Assembly (NCBI RefSeq): GCF_000959365.1
Contig: NZ_CP009555.1
Location: 310,001 to 374,000 of the forward strand
Origin: Burkholderia oklahomensis C6786
GTDB lineage: Bacteria > Pseudomonadota > Gammaproteobacteria > Burkholderiales > Burkholderiaceae
Length of the DNA stretch: 64,000 nucleotides
Direction of reading: 5' to 3'
In this document: one piece after another, positions 1 through 10,167 of the stretch
How the letters are laid out: every line of letters begins with the position of its first letter
How positions within the stretch are numbered: the stretch's first letter is position 1
The notes under the pieces: model-generated
What the model saw: the letters and a program-made list of their open reading frames with translations, nothing else
The model's database searches: none
What the model was told of the DNA's origin: nothing
Translations under genes and position numbers: made by a program

Positions 1-1056
1 TTTCCGGACAGCGCGTCGTGGATCGGCGTCGTGCCGACCGCGACGCAGCTCGGCTACGCGGCCGGCATGTTCGCGCTCGCGCCGCTCGGCGACCGCTTCG
101 ACCGGCGCAAGCTGATCCTGCTGCAGATCGCCGGGCTGTCGGCCGCGCTCGTGATCGCCGCGGCGGCGCCGACGCTCGCCGTGCTCGCCGCGGCGAGCCT
201 CGCGATCGGCATCCTCGCGACGATCGCGCAGCAGGCCGTGCCGTTCGCCGCCGAGATCGCGCCGCCCGCCGCGCGCGGGCAAGCGGTCGGCACCGTGATG
301 AGCGGGCTCTTGCTCGGCATCCTGCTCGCGCGCACGGCGGCGGGTTTCGTCGCCGAATACTTCGGCTGGCGCGCGGTGTTCGGCGCGTCGGTCGCGGCGC
401 TCGCCGCGCTCGCGGCCGTGATCGTCGCGCGCCTGCCGCGCAGCTCGCCGACGTCGGCGCTGCCGTACGGCAAGCTGCTCGCGTCGATGTGGCGGCTCGC
501 GCGCGAGCTGCCCGGGCTGCGCGAGGCGTCGATGACGGGCGCCGCGATCTTCGCGGCGTTCAGCGCGTTCTGGCCGGCGCTCACGCTGCTGCTCGCGGGC
601 GAGCCGTTCCATCTCGGTCCGCAGGCGGCGGGCCTCTTCGGGATCGTCGGCGCGGCGGGCGCGCTCGCCGCGCCGTACGCGGGCCGCTTCGCCGACAAGC
701 GCGGGCCGCGCGCGATCATCACGCTCGCGATCGCGCTGATCGCCGCGTCGTTCGTGATCTTCGCGGCGTCGGGCCGCAGCCTCGTCGGGCTCGTGATCGG
801 CGTGATCGTCCTCGACGTCGGCGTGCAGGCCGCGCAGATCTCGAACCAGTCGCGCATCTATGCGCTCAAGCCCGACGCGCGCAGCCGCGTGAACACGGTC
901 TACATGGTCTGCTATTTCATCGGCGGCGCGATCGGCTCGTCGGCGGGCGTCGCCGCGTGGCGGGCGACGGGCTGGATGGGAATGTGCGCGGTCGGTCTGC
1001 TGTTCTCGGTCGTCGCGGCACTCGTGCATCACCGCGGCCGCGCGGGCGCGCGATAA
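1..1056 (+). CDS. MFS transporter (5' end cut by window)
   Basis: The frame is open from base 1 and ends with TAA at 1054-1056, so the start lies outside the window. About 351 codons are visible. Near the start is the loop 2-3 signature of the major facilitator superfamily (GDRFDRRK, about residues 29-36), so probably only the first membrane helix is missing. The remainder alternates hydrophobic helices with short basic loops, as in 12-helix drug or metabolite exporters of the inner membrane. The substrate cannot be read from sequence. Its downstream neighbour is convergent, so it has no downstream partner in the window. The MFS call is firm and the exporter direction is inferred. Confidence 0.9.
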   Translation, partial: FPDSASWIGVVPTATQLGYAAGMFALAPLGDRFDRRKLILLQIAGLSAALVIAAAAPTLAVLAAASLAIGILATIAQQAVPFAAEIAPPAARGQAVGTVMSGLLLGILLARTAAGFVAEYFGWRAVFGASVAALAALAAVIVARLPRSSPTSALPYGKLLASMWRLARELPGLREASMTGAAIFAAFSAFWPALTLLLAGEPFHLGPQAAGLFGIVGAAGALAAPYAGRFADKRGPRAIITLAIALIAASFVIFAASGRSLVGLVIGVIVLDVGVQAAQISNQSRIYALKPDARSRVNTVYMVCYFIGGAIGSSAGVAAWRATGWMGMCAVGLLFSVVAALVHHRGRAGAR

Positions 1057-1428
1057 GCGCTCGACGCGGCGGCGCAGCAGCGCGCCGCGCTCGGCCGACG
1101 TCAGGCCGACGCGCGCACGCGGAAAAACGCGACTGGTTACGCGAGAAACCGGACGCGGCGCAGATGATGCCGGCCGGGGCGCGCGGGCGAGCAGCGCCGG
1201 CACGCATCGCGCATGCCGGCCGCGCCGAGAACATGCCGCCGCCGCTCGACGAGATCGATATCGATACGCGGGGCTCCACGATCGCCCCGCGCGATGCAAG
1301 CACTCGGCTACCTCGCCAGCGCCGCCGGATTGCGCGGCGGCGTATCGGCGCGCGCGAAACCGCCGAGCGCGGAAACGGGCGAACGTCGCGCGAGCCGCGC
1401 GCCCCATCGGCCGCCACGTCGCGCGCCG
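1057..1428. other. Intergenic region between convergent genes
   Basis: About 370 bases lie between the stops of the MFS gene and the DMT gene. The open frames crossing it are arginine-rich read-throughs of the flanking genes. I see no gene and no clear terminator with a T-run. Confidence 0.5.
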
Positions 1429-2364
1429 TTATTGCATCCGCTTGCGCGCCGGATCGAACACGAACGACAGCCCGACGCTGCCGAGAATCGCGACGGTCGC
1501 GATCACGGTCGCGAGCGTGACGGGCTCGCCGAGCAGGAGCGCGCCCAGCGCGACGGCGACGACCGGATTCACGTACATGCAGCTGCTCGCGATGATCGGG
1601 CTCGTGTGGCGAATCAGGTAGCCGTATGCGACGTACGCGGCCATCGTGCCCGCGAGCATCAGATAGACGAACGCGACGCCGGGCAGAAACGCGACGTGCT
1701 CGATGCGCTCGCCGAGCACCCATGCGATGCAGGTCGACGCCGCGCCGCCGAGGCCGATTTGCAGCGAGGTCGACAGGAACAGGTCGTGCGGCAGCGCGAG
1801 CCGCGCGGCGAGATGCGCGCCGCCCGCCCAGAAGAGCGCCCCCACGAGCACGGTGATGCTGCCGAGCGTCGAGCCGGGCGACGACGGCCCGCCCGAATTC
1901 AGCACGACGATCCCGACCATCCCGAGCGCGACGGCCGCCCATTCGCCCGCCGCGATGCGCCGCCCCGCGACCGACGCGATCACCGTCGCGAAGAGCGGCA
2001 CCGTCGCGACCGTCACCGCGGCCGAGCCGCTGCTGATGGTGCGCATCCCGAGCGCGATGAAACCGGACGACAGCGTGACGAGCATCGTGCCGACGAGCGC
2101 CGCGTTGCGAATCTCGACGAGCGTCGGCCGCACCGGACGGCGCCGCATCGCGAAGATGAAGAGGCCGATCCCCGCGAGCAGGTTGCGCAGCCCGGACAGC
2201 AGCAGCGGCGGAAACGATTCGAGCGCGACGTGCAGCGCGAGATACGTCGATCCCCACGCGAAATAGATGAACGCGAGCGCGAGCACGACGCGGCCGCTGC
2301 GGCTTTGCGGCAGGCGGGGCGGATGGCGCTCGAGGAAGGCGAGGAAACGGTCGAACGGCGTCAT
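1429..2364 (-). CDS. DMT-family (EamA) transporter
   Basis: A 311-residue protein of the drug/metabolite transporter superfamily, with ten predicted inner-membrane helices built as two EamA repeats. Recognisable family features are the first helix (YFAWGSTYLALHVALES, about 33-49), the LLSGLRNLLAGIGLF stretch typical of EamA helix 3, and a second repeat starting near residue 160. Length is normal. The ATG at 2362-2364 is the first start after a weakly coding upstream stretch. Such proteins usually export amino acids or small metabolites, but the substrate is unknown. A second, only distantly similar EamA gene lies at 9.2-10.2 kb. Confidence 0.9.
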   Translation of the reverse strand: MTPFDRFLAFLERHPPRLPQSRSGRVVLALAFIYFAWGSTYLALHVALESFPPLLLSGLRNLLAGIGLFIFAMRRRPVRPTLVEIRNAALVGTMLVTLSSGFIALGMRTISSGSAAVTVATVPLFATVIASVAGRRIAAGEWAAVALGMVGIVVLNSGGPSSPGSTLGSITVLVGALFWAGGAHLAARLALPHDLFLSTSLQIGLGGAASTCIAWVLGERIEHVAFLPGVAFVYLMLAGTMAAYVAYGYLIRHTSPIIASSCMYVNPVVAVALGALLLGEPVTLATVIATVAILGSVGLSFVFDPARKRMQ

Positions 2365-2763
2365 CGGTCAGCCTGCCCGCACGAGGTGTCGCACGTTCGG
2401 CGGCGAGGCGGCGAGACTGCCGGCGAGCGGCCTCGATGAATCCGGAATGGGGAGAGACGGCGGCGTGCGAAGCGACAGGTCGGAGCGTGCGGCGGCGAAC
2501 ATGACCGAAAGAGGCGAACGGACTCGAATAAAGACGTGCGCAGCCGGACGGCCGCACACCGCCAGCATTATGCATTAAGGAATGGAAAATGAATGTCGGC
2601 TTGAATCGAACGCGCGCTCGGTGACGTTTCGGCGCGACATTTCATTCGCGGCAAAACAGCATTTTCGTTTTCGGAAATTCGGGATAAAAGCGCGAAACCG
2701 CATGCGCCGCGCGCGGGCGAGCGGGAACGCGCCGCCCTGCCCGCGCGGCTTCGCGCGATTGCG
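2365..2763. other. Intergenic region, no gene seen
   Basis: About 400 bases between the DMT gene start and the end of the molybdopterin oxidoreductase gene. It includes a short AT-richer patch near 2565-2700 that could hold the leftward DMT promoter. No convincing frame or RNA structure was seen. Confidence 0.4.
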
Positions 2764-3555
2764 TCACGATCCGCCGAACCAGTTGTATCCCTGGTCGACC
2801 CAATATCCGCCCGGATACGTATTGGTCACGAATATCTCCATGATGTGCTTCGGATTCTTGTAGCCGAGCTTCGTCGGCATCCGCAGCTTCATTGGAAAAC
2901 CGTATTCGGGCGGCAAGCGCTTGCCGTCGTATTCGAACGTCAGCAGCGTTTGCGGATGCAGCGCGGTCGGCATGTCGATGCTCTCGTAATAGTCGTCCGC
3001 GCATTTGAAGCCGACGTATTTCGCGGTCGTGTCCGCACCGGCGCGACGCAGGAATTCGCGAAACGGCGTGCCGCCCCAGCGCCCGATCGCGCTCCAGCCT
3101 TCGACGCAGATGTGCCGCGTGATCTGCTCCGCGTGCGGCAGCGCGTACAGCTCCGGCAGCGTCCAGCTGCGCATGCCGGTGACGAGGCCCGACACGACGA
3201 GCCGGTAGTCGTCGGCGTCGACGTGCGGCACGTCGTCGATGCCGTAGAACGCGTTGAACGGAAACGGGCGCGTGAGATCGGCTTCCGTGTACGTCGGCGC
3301 GAGCCGCGTCGGGCCGAACAGCCAGGCCTGCACGCGATCGTTCGCGCGCGACACCTTCTCGAGAAAATCGTCGACCGACGCATCGTCGCGCAGCGTGCAG
3401 CCCGTCAGCATCGCGAGGCCGCCGAGCGTCAGCACGCGCTTGCCGAACAGACGCCGCGACGGCAGCGCGAGTGACTTGCGCACGTCGATCAGCAGCGATG
3501 CGCGGTCGATCCGCGCGTCGTCGCCGACAGGCTTTTTCTTGTCGTTTTCGGACAT
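2764..3555 (-). CDS. Tat-exported molybdopterin-dependent oxidoreductase (MsrP/sulfite-oxidase fold)
   Basis: 263 residues. The N-terminus has a twin-arginine motif (SRRLFGKR, 33-40), a short hydrophobic stretch and a lipobox-like LTGC (Cys53), suggesting Tat export and possible lipid anchoring. The core matches the sulfite-oxidase/YedY molybdopterin domain. Cys150 in RHICVEGWSAIGRWGG is the expected Mo ligand, and the C-terminal PMKLRMPTKLGYKNPKHI segment is typical. It follows a cytochrome b gene by 15 bp, which implies electron transfer between the inner membrane and this periplasmic enzyme, as in MsrPQ. The partner is a b561-like protein rather than a clear MsrQ, so the substrate (methionine sulfoxide or another oxo-compound) is left open. 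Confidence 0.85.
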   Translation of the reverse strand: MSENDKKKPVGDDARIDRASLLIDVRKSLALPSRRLFGKRVLTLGGLAMLTGCTLRDDASVDDFLEKVSRANDRVQAWLFGPTRLAPTYTEADLTRPFPFNAFYGIDDVPHVDADDYRLVVSGLVTGMRSWTLPELYALPHAEQITRHICVEGWSAIGRWGGTPFREFLRRAGADTTAKYVGFKCADDYYESIDMPTALHPQTLLTFEYDGKRLPPEYGFPMKLRMPTKLGYKNPKHIMEIFVTNTYPGGYWVDQGYNWFGGS

Positions 3556-3570
3556 GATGGATGACTCCTT

Positions 3571-4350
3571 TTAGTGTCCGCTCAGCATCGCGAGCAGCGA
3601 GCGCGGAACGAGCGCCGCCATCGCGACGTGCACGACGAAGAACGCGACGAGAAACGCCATCGCCCAGAAATGCACGACGCGCGCGTTGTCGTAGCCGCCG
3701 AGCAGCTCGCGCAACAGCGGGAACTGCACCGATTTCCAGATCACGAGCCCGGACAGCACGAGCAGCACGAGATCGGCGATCGCCGCGACGTACGCCGCGC
3801 GCTGGACCGCGTTGTAGACGGACAGATCGTCGTGCGACAGCCGGCCGCGCAGCGCGTCGCGCAGATCGCGCGCGATGCCCTTCGCGCTCAGCGGCAGGAA
3901 CTTGCGCTTGAAGCGTCCGGTCGCGACGCTCATCGTCAGATAGAACACACCGTTGAAGAACAGCAGCCACATCGCGGCGAAATGCCATTGCAGCGCGCCG
4001 CCGAGCCAGCCGCCCAGCGTGATGCCGCGCGGGAACGTGAAGCCCGCGTAGATCGGCGACGCGTCGTAGATCCGCCAGCCCGACAGCGCCATCGTCACGG
4101 CGGCGATCGCGTTGAGCCAGTGGCTCGCGCGCACCCATGACGGATGGATCGGCCTGCGCGGCCGAAGGGCGGTCGTCGTTGCGCCGGTCGTTGCGCCGGT
4201 CGTTGCGTTGTTGGCTGCTTGGGGCGCCGCGCTGATCGTCCCGTCGATCGGCGCGTTCGTCGGCGCGTTCGTCGACGCGTTCGTCGACGCGTTCGTCGGC
4301 GCGTTGGCCGTAACCTTCGCCGCCGCGTTCATCGTTGTCGTTGCATTCAT
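3571..4350 (-). CDS. Cytochrome b (b561-like) membrane subunit
   Basis: 259 residues from the ATG at 4348-4350; an in-frame extension to 4689 runs through the upstream gene and is rejected. After a repetitive Ala/Thr/Asn N-terminus (about 1-65) come four or five membrane helices with candidate haem histidines in HPSWVRASHWLN, LQWHFAAMW and VVHFWAMAFLVAFFVVHVA. This is the cytochrome b/b6 family that feeds electrons to periplasmic molybdoenzymes. The molybdopterin gene begins 15 bp downstream, so the pair is very likely co-transcribed and functions as a membrane-linked redox unit. The low-complexity N-terminus is encoded by 12-bp tandem repeats and may vary in length between strains. Confidence 0.85.
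   Translation of the reverse strand: MNATTTMNAAAKVTANAPTNASTNASTNAPTNAPIDGTISAAPQAANNATTGATTGATTTALRPRRPIHPSWVRASHWLNAIAAVTMALSGWRIYDASPIYAGFTFPRGITLGGWLGGALQWHFAAMWLLFFNGVFYLTMSVATGRFKRKFLPLSAKGIARDLRDALRGRLSHDDLSVYNAVQRAAYVAAIADLVLLVLSGLVIWKSVQFPLLRELLGGYDNARVVHFWAMAFLVAFFVVHVAMAALVPRSLLAMLSGH
4175..4300. repeat. Two 12-bp tandem repeats inside the cytochrome b gene
   Basis: At 4175-4207 the unit GTCGTTGCGCCG occurs 2.75 times. At 4253-4300 the unit GCGTTCGTCGRC occurs four times. Both are multiples of three, so copy change would keep the reading frame of the cytochrome b N-terminus. Confidence 0.85.
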
Positions 4351-4393
4351 GGACAATGCCCTCCTTCCTTGATCGAATGCGGGCGCAAGCCGC

Positions 4394-5218
4394 TCAACCG
4401 CACAGCGGCAGATCGAGTGCCTGCAGCACGTCGCCCGTCGCGGGATCCTCGACGAACGCCACGATGCCGTAGCGCGCCGCGTCCTGTGCGCGCAGGCCCG
4501 CCGGCAATGGCAGCCGGCGCTGCACGTCGAGCGGCGCGGCCGCGCTTGCCTTGGACGCGAGCGGCCCGATCCACTGGCGCACGACGCGCTCGTGATGCAG
4601 CGTCGCGCCGCGGTTCTCGCCCGCGCGCACCTGCGACTCGATGCCGTTCTCGTACAGCGCGAGATACGCAACGACCGCACGCGGCGCACCGGCGCGCGGC
4701 GTCACGGACAGCTCGACGTCGAGCGTGTCCGCGCGCCGCGCGGCCGACAGCGCGATGCCGACGCGCGCGGGCTCGGCGGCCGTCGCGACGACGCGCCGCT
4801 CGAACGCGTCCGCATCGCGCCAGTTGCGCAGCTCGCGACCGGCGACGGCGACCTCCGGCGTATAGACGAAGCTGCCGCCGCCGCGCGACGCGAGCGCGCG
4901 CTGCCGTTCGGTGAAACGATGCTGCGCGAAACGGTCGGTCCAGCCGAGGCCGTCCCAGTAATCGACGTGCAGCGCGAGCGGCACGATGCGCGGCGCGGCG
5001 CGATGCGATGCGAGCCGCGCGAGCCAGTCGTCGGCGGGCGGACAGCTGCTGCAGCCCTCGCTCGTGTAGAGCTCGACGAGCGCCTGCCGGCCGTCGGGGC
5101 TGCGCGCGGTGCACGCGCCGCCCGCGGCCGCCTGCGCGACGCACGCCGCGCCGAGCGCGAGCGTCGCCGCGATGGCGCGCGTCGAAGCGGAAAATGAAAT
5201 CGACATATCGAAACTCAT
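4394..5218 (-). CDS. DUF1223 secreted thioredoxin-like protein
   Basis: 274 residues with an N-terminal signal sequence (about 1-30, ending near AQA). It has the family's conserved opening, ALVELYTSEGCSSCPPAD, whose CSSC resembles a thioredoxin-type redox pair, followed by the HVDYWDGLGW block and the YTPEV segment. The family's function is unproven; members are periplasmic and thioredoxin-like. It lies 43 bp upstream of the cytochrome b gene and in the same direction, so it probably belongs to the same operon as the molybdopterin enzyme and may serve its redox maturation (inference). ATG at 5218 is used; the in-frame ATG at 5206 would also keep the signal peptide. Confidence 0.88.
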   Translation of the reverse strand: MSFDMSISFSASTRAIAATLALGAACVAQAAAGGACTARSPDGRQALVELYTSEGCSSCPPADDWLARLASHRAAPRIVPLALHVDYWDGLGWTDRFAQHRFTERQRALASRGGGSFVYTPEVAVAGRELRNWRDADAFERRVVATAAEPARVGIALSAARRADTLDVELSVTPRAGAPRAVVAYLALYENGIESQVRAGENRGATLHHERVVRQWIGPLASKASAAAPLDVQRRLPLPAGLRAQDAARYGIVAFVEDPATGDVLQALDLPLCG

Positions 5219-5378
5219 CGGTCAGTGCCGGGCGCGGGCGCGTACGCCACGCACGCCGGCATGCGTGTCGCGATCCGGCTTCCCGCGGCGCCCGGCGTCG
5301 CGAGAAAAAAGGCCGCCCGAACAGCGAATGGGCGGCCGCGCCGGGTCACGCCATGAAATCCACCGGAAACGGCGTCGC

Positions 5379-5639
5379 TCAGTTCGACATCGGGCTCATC
5401 TTGTCGGACGACATCGGCTTTTGCATCGCGTCCTTCGCCATGTGATCCTTCTTCATGCCGCCCTTGGCCATGTGATCCTTCTTCTTGCCCATCTGGTCCT
5501 TCGACATCGCGTCCTTCGACATCGCCATGCCGTCTTTCGACATCGCATCCTTCGACATCGCATCGTTCTGCGCATGCGCGAACGGCGCGGCGAACGCGAA
5601 ACCGGCGACACACGCGACAGCAATCAGATTCCTTTTCAT
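5379..5639 (-). CDS. Pentapeptide MXKDX repeat protein
   Basis: 86 residues: a signal peptide (about 1-23, cleaved near AHA) followed by a mature part made almost entirely of the five-residue repeat Met-x-Lys-Asp-x (for example MSKDA, MAKDA, with degenerate MGKKKD and MSSDK units). This is the small secreted family known as penta_MxKDx. The function is unknown; the Met and Asp/Lys spacing suggests metal binding or oxidant scavenging, which is inference. It is a single gene with its own upstream region. No sigma or anti-sigma factor, a common neighbour of this family elsewhere, lies beside it here. Confidence 0.9.
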   Translation of the reverse strand: MKRNLIAVACVAGFAFAAPFAHAQNDAMSKDAMSKDGMAMSKDAMSKDQMGKKKDHMAKGGMKKDHMAKDAMQKPMSSDKMSPMSN

Positions 5640-5959
5640 GGGATAGCTCCATCGTTATTGGTTGAGGAGCCGAATAGTCGGGACACAGCGACGGATATGA
5701 CAACGGCGCGCAAAAATTTCTTCGGGACCGGCGATTGCGTCGGCGCGCGGCCGATCGCGCGGTGCGCAAACGCGTCGCCGCACCCTGCCCGCGCCGGCTC
5801 GACGCGCAAGGCGACGCGCCGCCCGCGCGCCTCGAACGCGCGCGCACGGACGCCGCCCAGGCCGCCCCGCCGCGACGCAGCATGCGCAGCCGGACGCGCG
5901 TTCGCGCGCAATCGATCTGTCCCCTGTTGAAACCGCGGCCGACCCGGTGTATCTTTTGC
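5640..5959. other. Divergent intergenic region upstream of the thiC leader
   Basis: About 320 bases separate the MXKDX gene (leftward) from the thiamine riboswitch (rightward). It must contain both promoters. The frames running through it are arginine-rich shadows. A plausible thiC -10 region lies near 5948-5955 (GTGTATCTT), but its assignment is weak. Confidence 0.4.
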
Positions 5960-6070
5960 GCTTGCTAACGCGGGGGTCCTGCAATGCATTCGATCAAGCG
6001 ATCGTGCGGCGCGGGTGAGAAATACCCTTTGAACCTGATCTGGATAATGCCAGCGCAGGGAAGCGTCAGG
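5960..6070 (+). promoter_or_regulatory. TPP riboswitch (THI element) of thiC
   Basis: The conserved thi-box cores are present in order: CGGGGGT near 5971, TGAGAAATACCC at 6016-6027, and CTGATCTGGATAATGCCAGC ending near 6055, then GCAGGGAAGC. Closing helix P1 can form between ACGC (5968-5971) and GCGT (6063-6066). It binds thiamine pyrophosphate and shuts off thiC. The spacing to the ATG is about 135 bases, leaving room for an expression platform that could occlude the RBS or terminate transcription; I did not resolve which. Confidence 0.96.
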
Positions 6071-6094
6071 ATTTCGCCGCTGTTCCACGTCTGA

Positions 6095-8134
<2,040 letters not shown>

Positions 8135-8161
8135 CACGGCGCGCGCCGCGGCAGTGCCCCG

Positions 8162-8186
8162 AAAGCCCGCCTCGCGCGGGCTTTTA
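8162..8186 (+). terminator. Rho-independent terminator after thiC
   Basis: AAAGCCCGC (8162-8170) pairs perfectly with GCGGGCTTT (8176-8184) around a five-base loop and runs into TTTT. It lies 28 bp after the thiC stop. Confidence 0.9.
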
Positions 8187-8350
8187 CGTTACGTATGCGC
8201 GATGGCGCGCCGGGGGCGAAACAAATGATTACGAAAGCGATAGGGCTCTAACAAGTCCTTACAGCGCAATACGCGCCGCCCGCGTAGATTTTTGAATGTG
8301 GGCGGCGTTCAAAACGCGCCCACGCATCTCTTTCATCTGAGGATTGAACA

Positions 8351-8563
8351 ATGAAATCGATTCGGCGTATTGGGGTATGCGCAATGCTCATCGCAACGGT
8401 GGCGAGTCTGTCGGCATGCGATACGATGACTCGCCAGCAACGTAACGCAGCAATCGGCGCGGGCATCGGCGGCGTCGCCGGCGCGGCGATCGGCGGCAAC
8501 GCCCTGTCGACGATCGGCGGCGCGGCCGCAGGCGGCCTCGTAGGCAGCCAAGTCGGCAAGTAA
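8351..8563 (+). CDS. Small glycine-zipper lipoprotein
   Basis: 70 residues. It has a basic start, a hydrophobic core and a lipobox SLSAC, giving a mature protein of about 48 residues. The mature part is a glycine-zipper (GAGIGGVAGAAIGG and GGAAAGGLVGSQVG) of the OsmB/SlyB-like kind, able to form a tight helical hairpin in a membrane. These proteins are small outer-membrane or envelope lipoproteins, often stress-induced. GAGG-like sequence (TGAGGATTG) lies about 10 bases before the ATG. The neighbouring small lipoprotein gene starts about 250 bases on, too far for obvious co-transcription. Confidence 0.88.
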   Translation: MKSIRRIGVCAMLIATVASLSACDTMTRQQRNAAIGAGIGGVAGAAIGGNALSTIGGAAAGGLVGSQVGK

Positions 8564-8810
8564 GCCCGCGAATCGGGCGCGCCGCTCCGGCGGTCGCGTC
8601 CTTGCATGCGGGCGATGCACGCCGCCTTCGTCGCGGCGCGCATCGCCCGGCCGTTTCGCGATGCCGTCCGAGCGCGGCGATTCGTGCGACGATTGCGTCG
8701 CGGCGAGCGGCGGAAATGATCCGTTACCGTTTCACACAGCGTTTCACACGAGAGCGGTCTAAGCTCGCAAGCATCGAATCCTTCTCCGCACGCACGACTG
8801 CGGAACCATC

Positions 8811-9032
8811 ATGAACAAGACTCTTGTCGCCGCCGCACTCGCGAGCATCGCGCTCGCCGGCTGCTATTACCCGTACGGCTATTACCCGGCCGGCGGCTAC
8901 TACGCGGCGCCGGTGGAAACCGCGCCCGTCTACGTCGCGCCCGCGTATCCGTCGTACTACTATCCGGCGCCCTCGCTGTCGCTCAACTTCGGCTACTGGG
9001 GCGGCGGCGGCCGCGGCTGGCGCCATCACTGA
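8811..9032 (+). CDS. Tyr/Gly/Pro-rich small lipoprotein
   Basis: 73 residues. The signal sequence ends in a good lipobox, LAGC (Cys18). The mature part is dominated by Tyr, Pro, Ala and Gly (YYPYGYYPAGGYYAAP, then PAYPSYYYPAP) and ends in GGGGRGWRHH. No enzymatic domain is visible. Proteins of this sort are common small envelope lipoproteins of unknown function in Burkholderia and relatives. The terminal Trp-Arg-His-His could bind metal, but this is speculation. Recognisable start and lipobox make it a real gene despite its size. Confidence 0.8.
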   Translation: MNKTLVAAALASIALAGCYYPYGYYPAGGYYAAPVETAPVYVAPAYPSYYYPAPSLSLNFGYWGGGGRGWRHH

Positions 9033-9234
9033 ACCTTCGCCCGCGCGACGTCGGCGTGCCGACGTCGGCGCACGGCGCGCCGGCTTCGCCTTCGCGGCGG
9101 CCGGTCGCCGACGATGCGCGGCGCTCGCGCACGTTCCCGAACATTGCTGTTTCATCGCAGCCTGAAACAACGCGCCACAGCGCGGTGTAAGATGCTTGGC
9201 CGATCCCCCTCGACCGCCAAGTGTCCGATCCTCG

Positions 9235-10167
9235 ATGAACATCAAGAACGCCTCCCTGCTGATCGTCCTCGCCGCGCTGTGGGGCGCGTCGTTCCTCTTC
9301 ATTCGCATCGGCGTCACCGAATTCGGCGTCGCGCCGCTGATGGCGCTGCGCGTCGGCATCGGCGCCCTCTTCCTCGTCGCGCTCATGCTCGCGCGCTACT
9401 CGCCGCGCGAACTCGCCGCGCTGCTGCGCAAGCACGCATGGCCGCTCTTCGTCGTCGGCCTGCTCAATTCCGCCGCGCCGTTCTGCCTGTTCGCGTTCGC
9501 CGAGCTCACGCTGTCGGCGGGCGTCACGTCGGTCATCAACGCGACGACGCCGCTCTGGGGCGCGCTCGTCGCCTATCTGTGGCTCAAGGATTCGCTGTCG
9601 CTGCCGCGCGCGCTCGGCCTCGTGGTCGGCTTCGCGGGCGTGCTGACGCTCGTCTGGGATCAGGTGTTCTCGCCGCACGGCGCGAATCCGGCCTCGCCCG
9701 CGACGGCCGCGCTCGCCGCCGCCGCCGCGCTCGGCGCGACGCTGCTGTACGGGATCGCCGCGAACTTCACGAAACGCAAGCTCACGGGCGTCGATCCGCT
9801 CGTCAACGCGACGGGCAGCATGGTCGGCGCGACGATCCTGCTGCTGCCGTTCGCGCTCGCGACCTGGCCCGCCGCGCCCGTCTCCGCGCACGCGTGGGGC
9901 TCGGTGCTCGCGCTCGGCATCGCGTGCACGGGCATCGCCTACTTCATCTTCTTCTACCTGATCGCGCATATCGGGCCGGCGCGCGCGATCACCGTCACGT
10001 TCGTGATCCCGGTGTTCGGCATCCTGTGGGGCGCGCTCTTCCTCGGCGAACGCGTATCGTTCGCGATGCTCGAAGGCTGCGCGATCGTGCTGCTCGGCAC
10101 CGCGCTCGCGACCGGCGCGATCAAGCGGATTCCCGGCATCCGATCGCAGCGCAACGAGGCTGCGTGA
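9235..10167 (+). CDS. DMT-family (EamA) transporter
   Basis: 310 residues with ten predicted helices in two EamA repeats. The opening LAALWGASFLFIRIG is highly typical of RhaT/EamA exporters, as are FLFGERVSF-like residues in the last quarter (LFLGERVSFAMLEGCAIVLLG). I use the ATG at 9235 (MNIKNASLL) because the family starts close to the first helix; the upstream frame to 9196 is a random-looking extension. The substrate is unknown. It stands alone, followed by about 700 bases without a gene. Confidence 0.92.
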   Translation: MNIKNASLLIVLAALWGASFLFIRIGVTEFGVAPLMALRVGIGALFLVALMLARYSPRELAALLRKHAWPLFVVGLLNSAAPFCLFAFAELTLSAGVTSVINATTPLWGALVAYLWLKDSLSLPRALGLVVGFAGVLTLVWDQVFSPHGANPASPATAALAAAAALGATLLYGIAANFTKRKLTGVDPLVNATGSMVGATILLLPFALATWPAAPVSAHAWGSVLALGIACTGIAYFIFFYLIAHIGPARAITVTFVIPVFGILWGALFLGERVSFAMLEGCAIVLLGTALATGAIKRIPGIRSQRNEAA

